A stretch of 64,000 bases of DNA from Fusibacter sp963666805 (GCA_963666805.2 CAXXWR010000007.1:186001-250000), one strand, 5' to 3'; positions 51,342-61,000 are shown, counted from the first letter of the stretch. Made by a program: numbers and translations. Notes: generated by a model from the sequence alone, not told the origin.

Positions 51342-51694
51342 TGTAAAACCTCCACTAATAATTTCATTCGGCTTTCACCTTCAATAATTATATCGTTATC
51401 AGGCTCAAATTACAACATTTTTTCACATTGAATCCATTCAAAATACATGTTGTTTGAGTCTTAATACAATATAACCATTATCTATCCATCAATCCTCGTC
51501 TCACCCTTAAAACATGAACATTAATATTCAGATTGGAATAAATATTCATATATTCTTTTTCTACAAAAAAATCTGTTTTCATTATTTGTTTTTGCAATAT
51601 TTATGTAGAAAAGTAACAATGAGTTAGGATTGAAGCCTCATAACGATGAATTCTCATCATTATTCACAAATTAAGATATGCCCTTCTCACCTTT
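51342..51694. other. Non-coding stretch between trxA and the BMP gene
   Basis: AT-rich, no gene seen. There is a small hairpin AATGATGA-GAAT-TCATCGTT near 51642-51662 shortly after trxA, without a T-run, and a TTCTACA/TGTAGAA pair around 51567-51612. No purine riboswitch motif was found, although the downstream gene is a nucleoside-binding protein. Confidence 0.45.
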
Positions 51695-52009
51695 TTATAA
51701 TTGACTTTCAATTAAAGCCTTAATACCTTCAAGGCTAGCTGTATTCTTCGTACACTCGCCCATTCTTTCACCATTTTTATACAATACAATCGTTGGCAGA
51801 CCAAGGACACGTTGACTCAATGCCAATTTTCTTTCTGCTGTCGTATTGAGTTTTGCAAATTTCACCTGATTATATTGAGACTCTAAAGACTCAAAATCTG
51901 GCATTAAAGCTTGGCAAGGTACACAACCTTCTCCCCAAAAATCAACTATAACGAGTCCTTTTGACTCTAAGACCTCTTCTGTAAAATTTGATTTACTTAA
52001 TGCTATCAT
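51695..52009 (-). CDS. trxA: Thioredoxin with CVPC active site
   Basis: A 104-residue thioredoxin fold (DFWGEGCVPCQALMPDF, then GLPTIVLYKNGE with the cis-proline). The redox centre is C29-V-P-C32 instead of the common CGPC, and the preceding residues are Gly-Glu-Gly. From memory, thioredoxins of glycine-reducing, amino-acid-fermenting clostridia have similar variant centres. It starts 11 bases after trxB and must be reduced by that partner. Confidence 0.92.
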   Translation of the reverse strand: MIALSKSNFTEEVLESKGLVIVDFWGEGCVPCQALMPDFESLESQYNQVKFAKLNTTAERKLALSQRVLGLPTIVLYKNGERMGECTKNTASLEGIKALIESQL

Positions 52010-52020
52010 TTTTGCCTCCT

Positions 52021-52965
52021 TTAGTCTTCTTTTGAATCAATATATTTTTCTGCCATCACTGCAGCAATTGCACCATCTGAAACTGCAGTAACAACTTGTC
52101 TAAGTGGTTTCTGTCTAATGTCCCCTGCTGCAAATACTCCCTCGATATTGGTTGCCATCTTTTCATTAGTAATTAAATAGCCTGATGAATCTACTTCTAA
52201 AAAGTCTTTAACCAGTTCCGTTTCAGGAATATAACCTATAAAAACAAATAGCCCCATTAAGCCATCATTTTCATCTGCTTTAATTGTTCTTGTCTCACCT
52301 GTTTTATAATTTTCTAAAATAACGCCCTGTACAAGTCCTTCGCCTATAATTTCTTTGACGCCAGAATCATAAATGAAATCCATTTTAGGATTATTCAAAG
52401 CTTTTTCAACAATTGACTTAGCTGCCCTAAATTCATCTCTTCGGTGAATTACCGTTACTTTTCTGGCAAACTTAGTTAAGAATATTCCTTCTTCAAGAGC
52501 CGTATCGCCTCCACCTACAACAAGAACTTCAAGGTCTGTGAAAAAATCAGCATCACACGTTGCACAGTATGAAACGCCTTTTCCAGTAAGTGCATCTTCA
52601 TTTGGAAGGCCCAATTGACGCGGTCTAGCCCCCATTGCTAAAATAACAGATTTGGCTTTAATATCGCCTTTGCTCGTTTTAATCACTTTGAGTTCTCCCT
52701 CTAGTGACATTGATTCAACCTCAGTTTTAAGACGTTCTGCACCAAAAGATTCACACTGCTCAACCATTCTTGCTGCCAACTCAGGCCCCGTAACATCGGG
52801 AGAAGCCCCCGGGTAGTTTGCGACTTCATCTGTCCCTGTTATTTGTCCACCCGTTTTTTCACGTTCAATCACAAGTGTTTTCATTTTTGCTCTGGCTGCA
52901 TATAAGCCTGCTGACAAACCTGCAGGACCTGCGCCAATAATAACTATATCATAAATTGTATTCAT
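52021..52965 (-). CDS. trxB: Thioredoxin-disulfide reductase
   Basis: A 314-residue flavoprotein. The FAD motif is YDIVIIGAGPAGLSAGLYAA, the redox disulfide is in SYCATCDADF, the NADPH motif is VLVVGGGDTALEEG, and a second FAD site is GVFAAGDIRQKPLRQV. It passes electrons from NADPH or a similar donor to the adjoining thioredoxin. The frame opens at 52977 with GTG, but the ATG at 52965 has AAAGGTG upstream and a normal N-terminus. Confidence 0.95.
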   Translation of the reverse strand: MNTIYDIVIIGAGPAGLSAGLYAARAKMKTLVIEREKTGGQITGTDEVANYPGASPDVTGPELAARMVEQCESFGAERLKTEVESMSLEGELKVIKTSKGDIKAKSVILAMGARPRQLGLPNEDALTGKGVSYCATCDADFFTDLEVLVVGGGDTALEEGIFLTKFARKVTVIHRRDEFRAAKSIVEKALNNPKMDFIYDSGVKEIIGEGLVQGVILENYKTGETRTIKADENDGLMGLFVFIGYIPETELVKDFLEVDSSGYLITNEKMATNIEGVFAAGDIRQKPLRQVVTAVSDGAIAAVMAEKYIDSKED

Positions 52966-53073
52966 CTTTATATACACCTTTCATTAATAGTAACTTTAAA
53001 ATTACATTTCTAATATCCTTACTATACTACAAATTTACATCAAATTAAAGCCGATTGCATTGTTATAAAAACA

Positions 53074-53109
53074 CAAAAAATCACTACAGTAATTTTTTGT
53101 AGTGATTTT
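53074..53109 (-). terminator. Terminator overlapping the end of trmL
   Basis: AAAATCACTACA pairs with TGTAGTGATTTT, followed by further T on the minus strand. The first bases belong to the trmL stop region. Confidence 0.82.
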
Positions 53110-53578
53110 ATATGAGATCAAAAAAAGCATTTTGTCTCAAAGCTTCATATAATACAATGGCAACTGAATTAGAAAGATTCAAACTTCTTAAGTGTTCATC
53201 ATCTTTCATGGGAATCTTAAAACGATCTTCAGCATATTTTTCATGAATCCAATCGGGTAATCCAGCTGTTTCTCTTCCAAACATAATAAAGCACTCATCT
53301 TCAAAATGACAGGCGTCATAGTGCTTAGTTGCTTTAGTTGTCGAAAAAAATAATTTTTGATCTCCATATTTTTCAAAGAAAGCATCAACATTATCATGCA
53401 CTTCGATGTCAAGGTAATCCCAATAATCTAACCCTGCACGTTTTAAATGCTTATCAGATATAGAAAAACCCAGAGGTTTGATTAAATGTAATTTTGAACC
53501 TGTAATAGCACAACTTCTTGCAATGTTGCCAGTATTGGGTGGAATTTCTGGTTGATATAATACAATATTAATTGCCAT
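53108..53578 (-). CDS. trmL: tRNA (cytidine(34)-2'-O)-methyltransferase TrmL
   Basis: A 156-residue SPOUT methyltransferase. Family motifs: INIVLYQPEIPPNTGNIARS, HLIKPLGF, ECFIMFGRETAGLP and SLNLSNSVAIVLYEALRQ, the last two forming the knot that binds S-adenosylmethionine. TrmL methylates the wobble base of leucine tRNAs. It lies 15 bases after a CheX-type gene. Confidence 0.94.
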   Translation of the reverse strand: MAINIVLYQPEIPPNTGNIARSCAITGSKLHLIKPLGFSISDKHLKRAGLDYWDYLDIEVHDNVDAFFEKYGDQKLFFSTTKATKHYDACHFEDECFIMFGRETAGLPDWIHEKYAEDRFKIPMKDDEHLRSLNLSNSVAIVLYEALRQNAFFDLI

Positions 53579-53593
53579 GATGTCTTTTACTCC

Positions 53594-54058
53594 TTAATTT
53601 TTAATACCAATATCAAATTCAATTTCATCAGTATCTCCTGATTTTAATGGTACACATAAAGTTTCCATTCCTGCTGATGAAATTTCTATAGAAGAACCTT
53701 TCACTAATGATGGTGGGGTAATATCAATTTTAATGCCTTGATTAAAGAGCAAGGTTGCTGAATTTCCCATAATCATGTTTCCCAGTTCTGACAAGGCACT
53801 TTTAGCCATCTCATCTATTTCAGTAACTGGCATTCCCATCATCATACCAGATGCAATTTTCATTGCAACGCCTTCTGACATACTAAAAACGGCTTGGCCC
53901 TTTATTTCACCTGTTATCCCTAAGATAATCACAATTTCTTTTGTGGGATAAGGATTTTGACGAATAAAGGGTTTCCCTACACTAAATTTGTCTGTCACAA
54001 AGTTATTAAGCACTTCTGTTGCCGCTTTTATAAAAGCATTAATATAATCTACCTTCAT
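53594..54058 (-). CDS. cheX: CheX-family chemotaxis phosphatase
   Basis: A 154-residue CheC/CheX-like protein. The catalytic helix pattern is seen in EIDEMAKSALSELGNMIMGNSA, with the conserved Glu and Asn (E--N) that attack phospho-CheY. N-terminal MKVDYINAFIKAATEVL and the GEIKGQAVFSMSEG strand are typical. It would dephosphorylate CheY and tune flagellar rotation. It is apart from a chemotaxis operon. Confidence 0.88.
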   Translation of the reverse strand: MKVDYINAFIKAATEVLNNFVTDKFSVGKPFIRQNPYPTKEIVIILGITGEIKGQAVFSMSEGVAMKIASGMMMGMPVTEIDEMAKSALSELGNMIMGNSATLLFNQGIKIDITPPSLVKGSSIEISSAGMETLCVPLKSGDTDEIEFDIGIKN

Positions 54059-54188
54059 GTTTCGCCTCCAAACGTTTTTTATTCTTTGAGCCCCAATTAA
54101 TGGTCTATTTTAATCTTACTTATAATATTCCCTTTATACCCTCTTGTTAATCACTATTTATCAAAGACTTTTATGGATGTTGAAATCA

Positions 54189-54992
54189 CTATCCATGTAA
54201 GAAAAAGAAAGCGGCTACAGCGACGCCCAATACAATACGATAATAAGCAAACAACTTCATATCATGTTTCTTAATATAATTCATAAAGAAGGCAATCACG
54301 ACGTAAGCAACAACAAACGATACAAGTGTTCCCACTCCAAGCATCTGCCATTGTGGTCCCGTAATACTCCCATCAAACTTAATAAGTTTATAGATGGACG
54401 CTCCAATTAACGCAGGCATCGCCATTAAAAATGAAAACTCTGCCGCTAGCTCTCTATCAAAACCAACAGACAATCCACCAATAATTGTAGAAGCTGAACG
54501 AGACATGCCTGGGAAAAGCACTGCTAGACATTGAAAAATGCCTACAATCAAGGCTTTTGAAAATGTGATATTTTCTTCTACGACAATATTGGACCGATGT
54601 TTTTTATTTTCTACAATAATCAATAGAATCGCCCCTACAATTAGAGCAATAGCAACAACCATCGGCTTAAAAAGATATTGGTCAATAATATCTTCAAAGA
54701 AGAGCGCAAGAGTCACCGCTGGAACTGTCGCTACCGCGACTTTGAGCCACCTAATAATATAAGCCTTAAAAGCTTCTTTGCTGGAAATTGGTGGCAAAAT
54801 TTTGTCTTTAAAATAAATCATTGCTGCGAGAATTGCCCCTGACTGTATAACGATTGCAAACAAATTAGCAAATTCACCTTCAAAGAAAAGAAACTTATTG
54901 GCTATGATAAGATGACCTGTTGATGAAACAGGAATAAACTCCGTTAAACCTTCTATAATACCGAGTATAATGGCTATGATAAACGAATTCAT
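54189..54992 (-). CDS. uppP: Undecaprenyl-diphosphate phosphatase
   Basis: A 267-residue membrane enzyme (BacA/UppP) that recycles the lipid carrier for cell-wall synthesis; extra copies raise bacitracin tolerance. Active-site motifs are EGLTEFIPVSSTGHLI at residues 15-30 and VLFPGMSRSASTIIGG in the second half. About eight membrane helices. The first gene after a short gap in a run of four minus-strand genes with the histidine phosphatase and others upstream. Confidence 0.95.
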   Translation of the reverse strand: MNSFIIAIILGIIEGLTEFIPVSSTGHLIIANKFLFFEGEFANLFAIVIQSGAILAAMIYFKDKILPPISSKEAFKAYIIRWLKVAVATVPAVTLALFFEDIIDQYLFKPMVVAIALIVGAILLIIVENKKHRSNIVVEENITFSKALIVGIFQCLAVLFPGMSRSASTIIGGLSVGFDRELAAEFSFLMAMPALIGASIYKLIKFDGSITGPQWQMLGVGTLVSFVVAYVVIAFFMNYIKKHDMKLFAYYRIVLGVAVAAFFFLHG

Positions 54993-55003
54993 AAATTCTC
55001 CTT

Positions 55004-55618
55004 TTAGTCTAAAATCCTTTTGTTAATTCCTTTTATCACCGGCATTCCCATCACATATTCGACGATATTAATCCCGCAATTATCAATACGGAATTTCCAA
55101 TAACCCGATGTATCTCTATAACAAAAATAAGACAGTAGTGCTTGTAAAACCCCACCATGAGCTACAATAAGAATACGAGAAGTATCTTCGTCTTTATTGT
55201 ATAAGGCAAGGATTCTTTCAAACTGCTCTACGACACGCTCATACATTTCAAAAACACTTTCACCCTCTGGTGTCTTAAATCGTTCATAGTCATCAAGCCA
55301 TTTTTGAAATTCATTTGGATAGACCTTCTTAATCTCTTTAAAAGTTTGGCCTTCCCAAGTTCCAAAATTCATTTCTCTAAATTGACTTTCTGTCTTTAAA
55401 GTCACTTCATCATGTCCTTCAAGAATAATCTCAGCTGTCATTTTAGCGCGCTTTAAATCAGAGCAATAAGCAGCATCAAAGTGTACATCTTTAAGTGCCT
55501 TTTGTGCTCTTAAAGCCTGTTCTTGACCTTCATCCGTGAGATCAACGTCCCAATGACCTGAAAAACGCTTGGCTACATTCGCAGTTGTTTGTCCATGTCT
55601 AATTAAGTAGATGGTCAT
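55004..55618 (-). CDS. Histidine phosphatase family protein
   Basis: A 204-residue enzyme of the phosphoglycerate mutase-like superfamily. The catalytic RHG is in IYLIRHGQTTANVAKRF, with the second arginine in YCSDLKRAKMTAEI, acid residue in EMNFGTWEGQTF and second histidine in LIVAHGGVLQALL. Members dephosphorylate small phospho-compounds, such as alpha-ribazole phosphate, or act broadly. As gpmI supplies mutase activity, this is more likely a phosphatase. Its start overlaps the DUF2225 gene by four bases. Confidence 0.9.
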   Translation of the reverse strand: MTIYLIRHGQTTANVAKRFSGHWDVDLTDEGQEQALRAQKALKDVHFDAAYCSDLKRAKMTAEIILEGHDEVTLKTESQFREMNFGTWEGQTFKEIKKVYPNEFQKWLDDYERFKTPEGESVFEMYERVVEQFERILALYNKDEDTSRILIVAHGGVLQALLSYFCYRDTSGYWKFRIDNCGINIVEYVMGMPVIKGINKRILD

Positions 55619-56316
55619 TTTCCCTCCTCACGCGCCTCTTCAGATGCTAAATTCCATTGATCTCTTGCATAGGTTTTGATGAGTCTATTTTTATAGGCAA
55701 TCGGATGATTAATTGTTTTGCTAAACCATCGGATTGCTTCATTATAATCTTTTAATTGTCTGGAAAGTTCTCCCATTAAATAGAGCACTTCAAGTTCTTT
55801 TTCTTCTCTTTCTTTGTAACTTTCTGTCTCAAAACTTTTAATATAGGCATCTCTTGCCATCTTAATATACTTTAATTCATTATCATGGTCTTGGCTTTCT
55901 CTATAAAACCAACCCAATCTCAAATAAAGTTTCCCCAAATTATAGCAATCTATAGGAAATAACATGTAATTGGCAAGTGCAATCAAATGTACTCTAATGG
56001 CTTGCTCTAGTGTTCTTTCCATACAAAAATTTTGATACATCCATTTAGCTGAAATATGCTTTTGTACCTTTTGTCTTTCTTGCAACTTTAAAGGTTCTTT
56101 AAAATCACTTTCAAACTTTGCATAACCACAATAAGGGCAGCAAATCACACCATATCGAGCAGGGTTTTCACCTGAATAGTAGGCATGAAAATCTTTTTCT
56201 CTCTTTTTTGTCCTTATTGCTGAGGTTCTTACTTGCTTTGATTTAAATTCATTTTCACAAACGGGACATTGATAACTTCTATCAAATAAATCTCCAACAC
56301 TTTTATTTATTTCCAT
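55615..56316 (-). CDS. DUF2225 domain protein with zinc-binding cysteines
   Basis: A 233-residue protein. Two cysteine pairs, YQCPVCENEF and VICCPYCGYAKFES, frame the N-terminal domain and probably bind zinc. The C-terminal 140 residues are helical and repeat-like (YNLGKLYLRLGWFYRE, VLYLMGELSRQLKDYNEAI), as in TPR proteins. DUF2225 proteins are common in Clostridia, with no settled function. It overlaps the FtsA-like gene upstream by ten bases and the phosphatase downstream by four. Confidence 0.85.
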   Translation of the reverse strand: MEINKSVGDLFDRSYQCPVCENEFKSKQVRTSAIRTKKREKDFHAYYSGENPARYGVICCPYCGYAKFESDFKEPLKLQERQKVQKHISAKWMYQNFCMERTLEQAIRVHLIALANYMLFPIDCYNLGKLYLRLGWFYRESQDHDNELKYIKMARDAYIKSFETESYKEREEKELEVLYLMGELSRQLKDYNEAIRWFSKTINHPIAYKNRLIKTYARDQWNLASEEAREEGK

Positions 56317-58466
56317 TTTAACTCTATTACGTCTCCTGTCTTTAGAATATCAGTGTAACGCGCACGTTCACCGTTGAGTTTAAGCACCAAAATCCCCTTA
56401 GGCTGACTAATATCAAAATCAATAAAATTAAAAATATCCACAAAGATCATTGATTTCTTTTCTTTCGGTATGATTAATTCTTCTCCATTGACTGTCACAA
56501 TGAGCGATTCTTCACTCGTCTTATCCGCTTCAATTTCATTTACTGTATTTTTTGCTTCAAGTGGTTCATTTTGTGTTTTTTCTCTATTATGACCACGTTC
56601 CTTTTGTAAGTCTTCTTCATCACCCTCTTCAAGGGGATCAAATTCGACATTCCAAAATGTATCATGGTTACCTTCTGTTTCAAAGTCAATCGCTTCATCC
56701 CAGTCAACTTGTCCTTCAACGATTGAAAAATCCACTACATCATTTGCCTTAAGTACATAAGAAAGTGGTCTTTCTTCACCGTTAACCGTAAATTGAGCCG
56801 TTCTCGGATTGATTTCAGAAAGTTGTGCTAAGTCTAACAATGTATGGATTCCCTTAGTCACAATTTCATCTTCTGGTTTTATGATATATTCACCTGTACG
56901 ATTCACGCCATTGACGCTCACGTAAAGATGCATTTGAATTTTTTGTCCTTTAAAATCAAGGGTCTCTTCTGTCGAGATAACTTCCGAAAGACAAACCTGT
57001 TTTAAATTGCCCGGTAAAGCAGGCACAACCGTAATTTGATCTTTGTGGGAAAGCTTACCATCCAAACTCGACAAGACACCATTAACAAAGATTTGAGCAG
57101 GTTCACCATAATCACCTTTTATAAACTGCTGATTGCCATTCAGTGTAAACTGAAGTTCAGGTCCTCTTTCGGACAATAAACTTCTCGCAGGAATACCTGC
57201 CAAAATTAAAGCATCTGCCACACGCAAGCTCTTAGAATTAAAGAGTCTAACTGTATTATCATTGACATTAACTTGTAAAAAATCTTGTTCTCTTTCTGTA
57301 AAAGCAGTGACCCCAATACCAATAGGGGTGATGAACTCTGGTCCTTTTAAGGGGGATCCCACAAAGGACATTTTTTCAAGACTTTCTACTGTTTTTATAA
57401 CCACCCGTTCAGGAGGTAACTCTAACTTTCGAGCTAGAAGCTCTGTAAACTCAGGAATTTGAGAACCTCCACCTATACAAAACACGGCACTCGGTGCTTT
57501 TTTATTAAGTTCTAAAATATGAGCCCCTACTTTCTCTGCTAAATCCAAAACAGTAGATTCTACCTGAGTCAATATCTCATCCGTCGTTACTTCGTGCGGG
57601 AGACCCAAAATATCATTAAAACAATGTTTGTCTTTTTGGTTTAATTCAACTTTCAACGCTTCAGCCATATTAAAGTCTAAGAGATAGGTTTGCGCTAACT
57701 GTTCAGTCACCTTATCACCTGCATAAGCAACCATGCCATAAGATACCACCGTTCCTTCTTTGGAAATGGCAATATCCGAAGTTCCTGCGCCTACATCAAC
57801 AAGGGCTAAATTTAATAGTCTCAAATGAGGCGGAATAGCCACACTCATCGCAGCAATCGGTTCAAGAGTCAAATTCATCACTTCTAAACCTGCTCGATTA
57901 ATAACAGCATATAGACTGTCCACAACAATATGCGGTAAAAAAGTGGCTATAATTTCAACTTCTATCTCTGAACCTTTGTGCCCCAATGGATTGAGAATCA
58001 TACTGCCATCCAAATAATAATTAATCACAGAATAACCTACACAATAGTAGTCTGATTGAACCTTTTGTGCCGTCGTTAATTTTTTTTGAGCAGCTTGGAT
58101 AGCTTCCATTTCAAGGCTATCTGTCATCATTTTATTCATTTCTTTGGTCAAATCTATTTCGCGAGAAACACTAGCTCTTTCAATCTTAAGTGCTCTTCCT
58201 GCTGCAGCAATTGCCGCTCTTTCTAAACCAAAACCATTTCTTTTTTCTAAAGCTTCAACCACATTAGATACCACTTTTGTCACTTTTTCAATATCATGAA
58301 TTTGACCATCAAACATTGCGCGCTCAGGATGTGACATCACTTCATAGTCTAAAACGACATAATTGTCCCCTTCTTGGCGTGCAATAGTCCCCACTACATT
58401 TCGCGTGCCAATATCTAATGCAAATAAGAGATCTTTTGGCATTGGATTTAATTTTTTACTAGTCAT
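56307..58466 (-). CDS. FtsA/PilM-like actin-fold protein with long C-terminal extension
   Basis: A 719-residue protein. Residues from about 10 to 360 are an FtsA-like ATPase domain: LLFALDIGTRNVVGTIARQ (phosphate 1), NLALVDVGAGTSDIAISKEG (phosphate 2) and VFCIGGGSQIPEFTELLARK (adenosine). FtsA is usually about 420 residues; here some 350 more follow. The extension contains several short units of the form VNG-x(6-12)-L/I-K--D-I/V (for example FTVNGEERPLSYVLKANDVV and LKLNGERARYTDILKTGDVI), which look like small beta-grasp modules, and an acidic linker near 615-660. It lacks a clear amphipathic FtsA membrane anchor. The frame extends to 58544; AAGGGGA before the ATG at 58466 decides the start. 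Confidence 0.82.
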   Translation of the reverse strand: MTSKKLNPMPKDLLFALDIGTRNVVGTIARQEGDNYVVLDYEVMSHPERAMFDGQIHDIEKVTKVVSNVVEALEKRNGFGLERAAIAAAGRALKIERASVSREIDLTKEMNKMMTDSLEMEAIQAAQKKLTTAQKVQSDYYCVGYSVINYYLDGSMILNPLGHKGSEIEVEIIATFLPHIVVDSLYAVINRAGLEVMNLTLEPIAAMSVAIPPHLRLLNLALVDVGAGTSDIAISKEGTVVSYGMVAYAGDKVTEQLAQTYLLDFNMAEALKVELNQKDKHCFNDILGLPHEVTTDEILTQVESTVLDLAEKVGAHILELNKKAPSAVFCIGGGSQIPEFTELLARKLELPPERVVIKTVESLEKMSFVGSPLKGPEFITPIGIGVTAFTEREQDFLQVNVNDNTVRLFNSKSLRVADALILAGIPARSLLSERGPELQFTLNGNQQFIKGDYGEPAQIFVNGVLSSLDGKLSHKDQITVVPALPGNLKQVCLSEVISTEETLDFKGQKIQMHLYVSVNGVNRTGEYIIKPEDEIVTKGIHTLLDLAQLSEINPRTAQFTVNGEERPLSYVLKANDVVDFSIVEGQVDWDEAIDFETEGNHDTFWNVEFDPLEEGDEEDLQKERGHNREKTQNEPLEAKNTVNEIEADKTSEESLIVTVNGEELIIPKEKKSMIFVDIFNFIDFDISQPKGILVLKLNGERARYTDILKTGDVIELKWK

Positions 58467-58504
58467 GATAGTCCCCTTAAAATAATTTTTCTTAAACAAA
58501 TGAC

Positions 58505-59137
58505 TTATTGATGATAGAAAAGACACCAAGCTTGTAAATCGCAATTTTCACAGTCTGGCTTTCTCGCTTTGCAAACTCTTCTGCCGTGAAAAATTAACAA
58601 ATGATGTGTCTTAGACCAGCGCGCTTTAGGAATACGCTTCATCAATTGTTCTTCTGTTTCTTCAACATTATTAGCTTGTGCAAGACCAATCCGGTTAGAA
58701 ACTCTGAAAACATGAGTATCTACCGCAATCGCTGGCACACCAAAGGCATTGCTTACAACAACATTTGCCGTCTTTTTGCCAACACCTGGCAAGGTCATCA
58801 AGGTCTTAATATCTTGAGGAATCTCCCCTTGCCACTGTGAAGAGAGCATCAGACTGGTTGCATGCAAATTTTTAGCTTTTGATTTGTAGAGACCGCATGG
58901 CTTAATTATCTTTTCAAGCGTCTCAACAGGAAGTTCTGAAAGCGTCGCCGCATCAGGTGCAACATCAAAAAGCACCTTGGTCACCTTATTTACTCTTACA
59001 TCTGTACATTGAGCAGATAGAACCGTTGCCACAAGTAACTCGTAAGGATTATTAAAATCAAGCTCTGCTTTAGCATCTGGGTACATTTGCTCTAACACAT
59101 CAATGACTTCTATGACTTTTTTCTTAGATAATTTCAT
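58505..59137 (-). CDS. nth: Endonuclease III (DNA glycosylase/AP lyase)
   Basis: A 210-residue base-excision repair enzyme that removes oxidised pyrimidines. The helix-hairpin-helix is LMTLPGVGKKTANVVVSNAF with the catalytic Lys, and the catalytic Asp lies in AIAVDTHVFRVSNR. The C-terminal iron-sulfur loop is C-x6-C-x2-C-x5-C in CKARKPDCENCDLQAWC. Full length; the FtsA-like gene starts 38 bases downstream. Confidence 0.96.
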   Translation of the reverse strand: MKLSKKKVIEVIDVLEQMYPDAKAELDFNNPYELLVATVLSAQCTDVRVNKVTKVLFDVAPDAATLSELPVETLEKIIKPCGLYKSKAKNLHATSLMLSSQWQGEIPQDIKTLMTLPGVGKKTANVVVSNAFGVPAIAVDTHVFRVSNRIGLAQANNVEETEEQLMKRIPKARWSKTHHLLIFHGRRVCKARKPDCENCDLQAWCLFYHQ

Positions 59138-59218
59138 TATAATTCCTCAGTATAAACATATTTTATTATATCACAATAAGAGATATTCTTTGAATAAATC
59201 GTTAATTTAATTAACTAT

Positions 59219-61000
59219 TTACAATAATTTTTCAAATGCTTTTACAGATGCTTCAAAAACATTTAAAGCATGTTCAACCGTTTGAGCTTTTTCCATATCC
59301 ACACCCGCTTTTCTCAAAATATGAATTGGATAATCACTTGAACCACTACTTAAAAATTCAAGATAAGCGTTAACAGCATCTTGACCTTCATTGACAATTT
59401 TATCTGCAAAAGCTACTGCTGCTGAAAACCCAGTAGCGTATTGATAAACGTAAAAATTATAGTACATATGTGGTATTCTTGCCCATTCATACTTAATAAG
59501 ATCATCAATAACAACATCATCGCCAAAGTAGAGTTTATTAAGCTCTAAATAGTGGTTACACATGTATTCAGCAGTTAAAGCGCCACCTGCTTCAACGTGA
59601 GCATGAATATCTCTTTCAAATTCAGCAAACATCGTTTGTCTAAAAATAGTCCCTCTAAATTGTTCCAAATAATGATTCAAAATGTATTTTTTCTTTTTAT
59701 CATCCTCTAACGTTTCCATCAAGTAATGATTTAACAGAGCTTCATTCGTTGTTGATGCTACTTCTGCAACAAAAATAGAGTAATTCCCATAAACAAACGG
59801 CTGATGTTGGTGAGTCAGATAAGAGTGCATTGAATGTCCTAACTCATGAGCAAGAGTAAACATACTGTCTACATTGTCCTTATAATTGAGCAAAACATAC
59901 GGTCTTGAATCATAAGTTCCCCATGAATAAGCCCCACTACGTTTACCTTCTGTTTCATAAACATCTATCCATCTTTGTTGATAAGCCTCTTTTAAAGTGC
60001 CCACGTAATCATCTCCCAAAGGTTTTAAAGCTTCAATAACCGTTGTTTGAGCCTCCTTATAGGGTACTTTATACTCAATATCATCTACAATCGGATTATA
60101 AATATCATAAAGATGCATTTCATCTAATCCAAGTGCTTTCTTTCTGATTTTCATATAATGGTGAAAAGCCGGCAATTTTTCGTGAACTGCTTCAATCAAA
60201 GCATCTGGGACAGCCACTGGCACATTATTACTAAAAAGTGCAGCTTGTCTAGCCGACTCAAAATGTCTGGTTTTGGCAAAGAAAATATTCTTCTTAACTT
60301 CAGACTGCATTAAAGTAGCAATTGTATTAATATGCGCACTATAAGATGCATAGTATTTCTTCATTGTATCTTTTCGAAGGACACGATCAGAACTCATCAT
60401 TAACGGCACGTATGTGCCATTTGACAAGGGGTGACTGTTACCTATTTTATCAACAGCAGGTTCAAAGGTCATATCTGCATTGAGAAGCATCCCATAAGCA
60501 TTAGCAGCTGTTGCTCCAATTTCTTCAGTCTGAACTAAAATATTTTCTATTTTTTCATCCAATATATGAGGTTGATTTCTATAAAGATCTTCAAAGAACT
60601 GTCGGTAAATCTTAAGTCCTTCATTTTCACGCATTAATTTTGTGACTGTTTCCAAATCACTCTGCATTAATTCAGGCGCAAAAAAAGCAGTTAAAGCACC
60701 TACTTTAGCAACTAAACTTTCTGCCTGAGAAGACATCATCTGATATTTAGAAGCCTTCGTATTTTCATCCAGTTTCAATCTTGAATAAGTCACAATATTG
60801 GTTAATTTTCTATCAATTAAATCATGTACCTCAATCCCTTTTAATAACGTATCTGCCGAATCCAACAAATGTCCTTTGTGATGATTTAAATCTTGTGCCA
60901 AAGGCTCAATTTCATCAAATGCTTTTTGCCATGCTTCGTCATTACTAAACAGGTCACTTAAGTCCCATTTGTATTCTTTATCGATTTCATTTCTTGTCAT
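59219..61000 (-). CDS. pepF: Oligoendopeptidase F
   Basis: A 593-residue cytoplasmic zinc peptidase of the M3B group. The zinc site is HELGH at residues 385-389 (FTLAHELGHSMHSYL), the third ligand is a Glu in the following FVAEVASTTNEALL segment, and the start NEIDKEYKWDLSDLF is typical of PepF. It cuts peptides of about 7-17 residues. It differs clearly from the shorter M3 enzyme at 794-2488. Confidence 0.95.
   Translation of the reverse strand: MTRNEIDKEYKWDLSDLFSNDEAWQKAFDEIEPLAQDLNHHKGHLLDSADTLLKGIEVHDLIDRKLTNIVTYSRLKLDENTKASKYQMMSSQAESLVAKVGALTAFFAPELMQSDLETVTKLMRENEGLKIYRQFFEDLYRNQPHILDEKIENILVQTEEIGATAANAYGMLLNADMTFEPAVDKIGNSHPLSNGTYVPLMMSSDRVLRKDTMKKYYASYSAHINTIATLMQSEVKKNIFFAKTRHFESARQAALFSNNVPVAVPDALIEAVHEKLPAFHHYMKIRKKALGLDEMHLYDIYNPIVDDIEYKVPYKEAQTTVIEALKPLGDDYVGTLKEAYQQRWIDVYETEGKRSGAYSWGTYDSRPYVLLNYKDNVDSMFTLAHELGHSMHSYLTHQHQPFVYGNYSIFVAEVASTTNEALLNHYLMETLEDDKKKKYILNHYLEQFRGTIFRQTMFAEFERDIHAHVEAGGALTAEYMCNHYLELNKLYFGDDVVIDDLIKYEWARIPHMYYNFYVYQYATGFSAAVAFADKIVNEGQDAVNAYLEFLSSGSSDYPIHILRKAGVDMEKAQTVEHALNVFEASVKAFEKLL

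Noticed and set aside
51342..51694. Expected purine riboswitch before the nucleoside-binding lipoprotein
   Set aside because: No matching loop-loop motif or conserved core was found on the minus strand.
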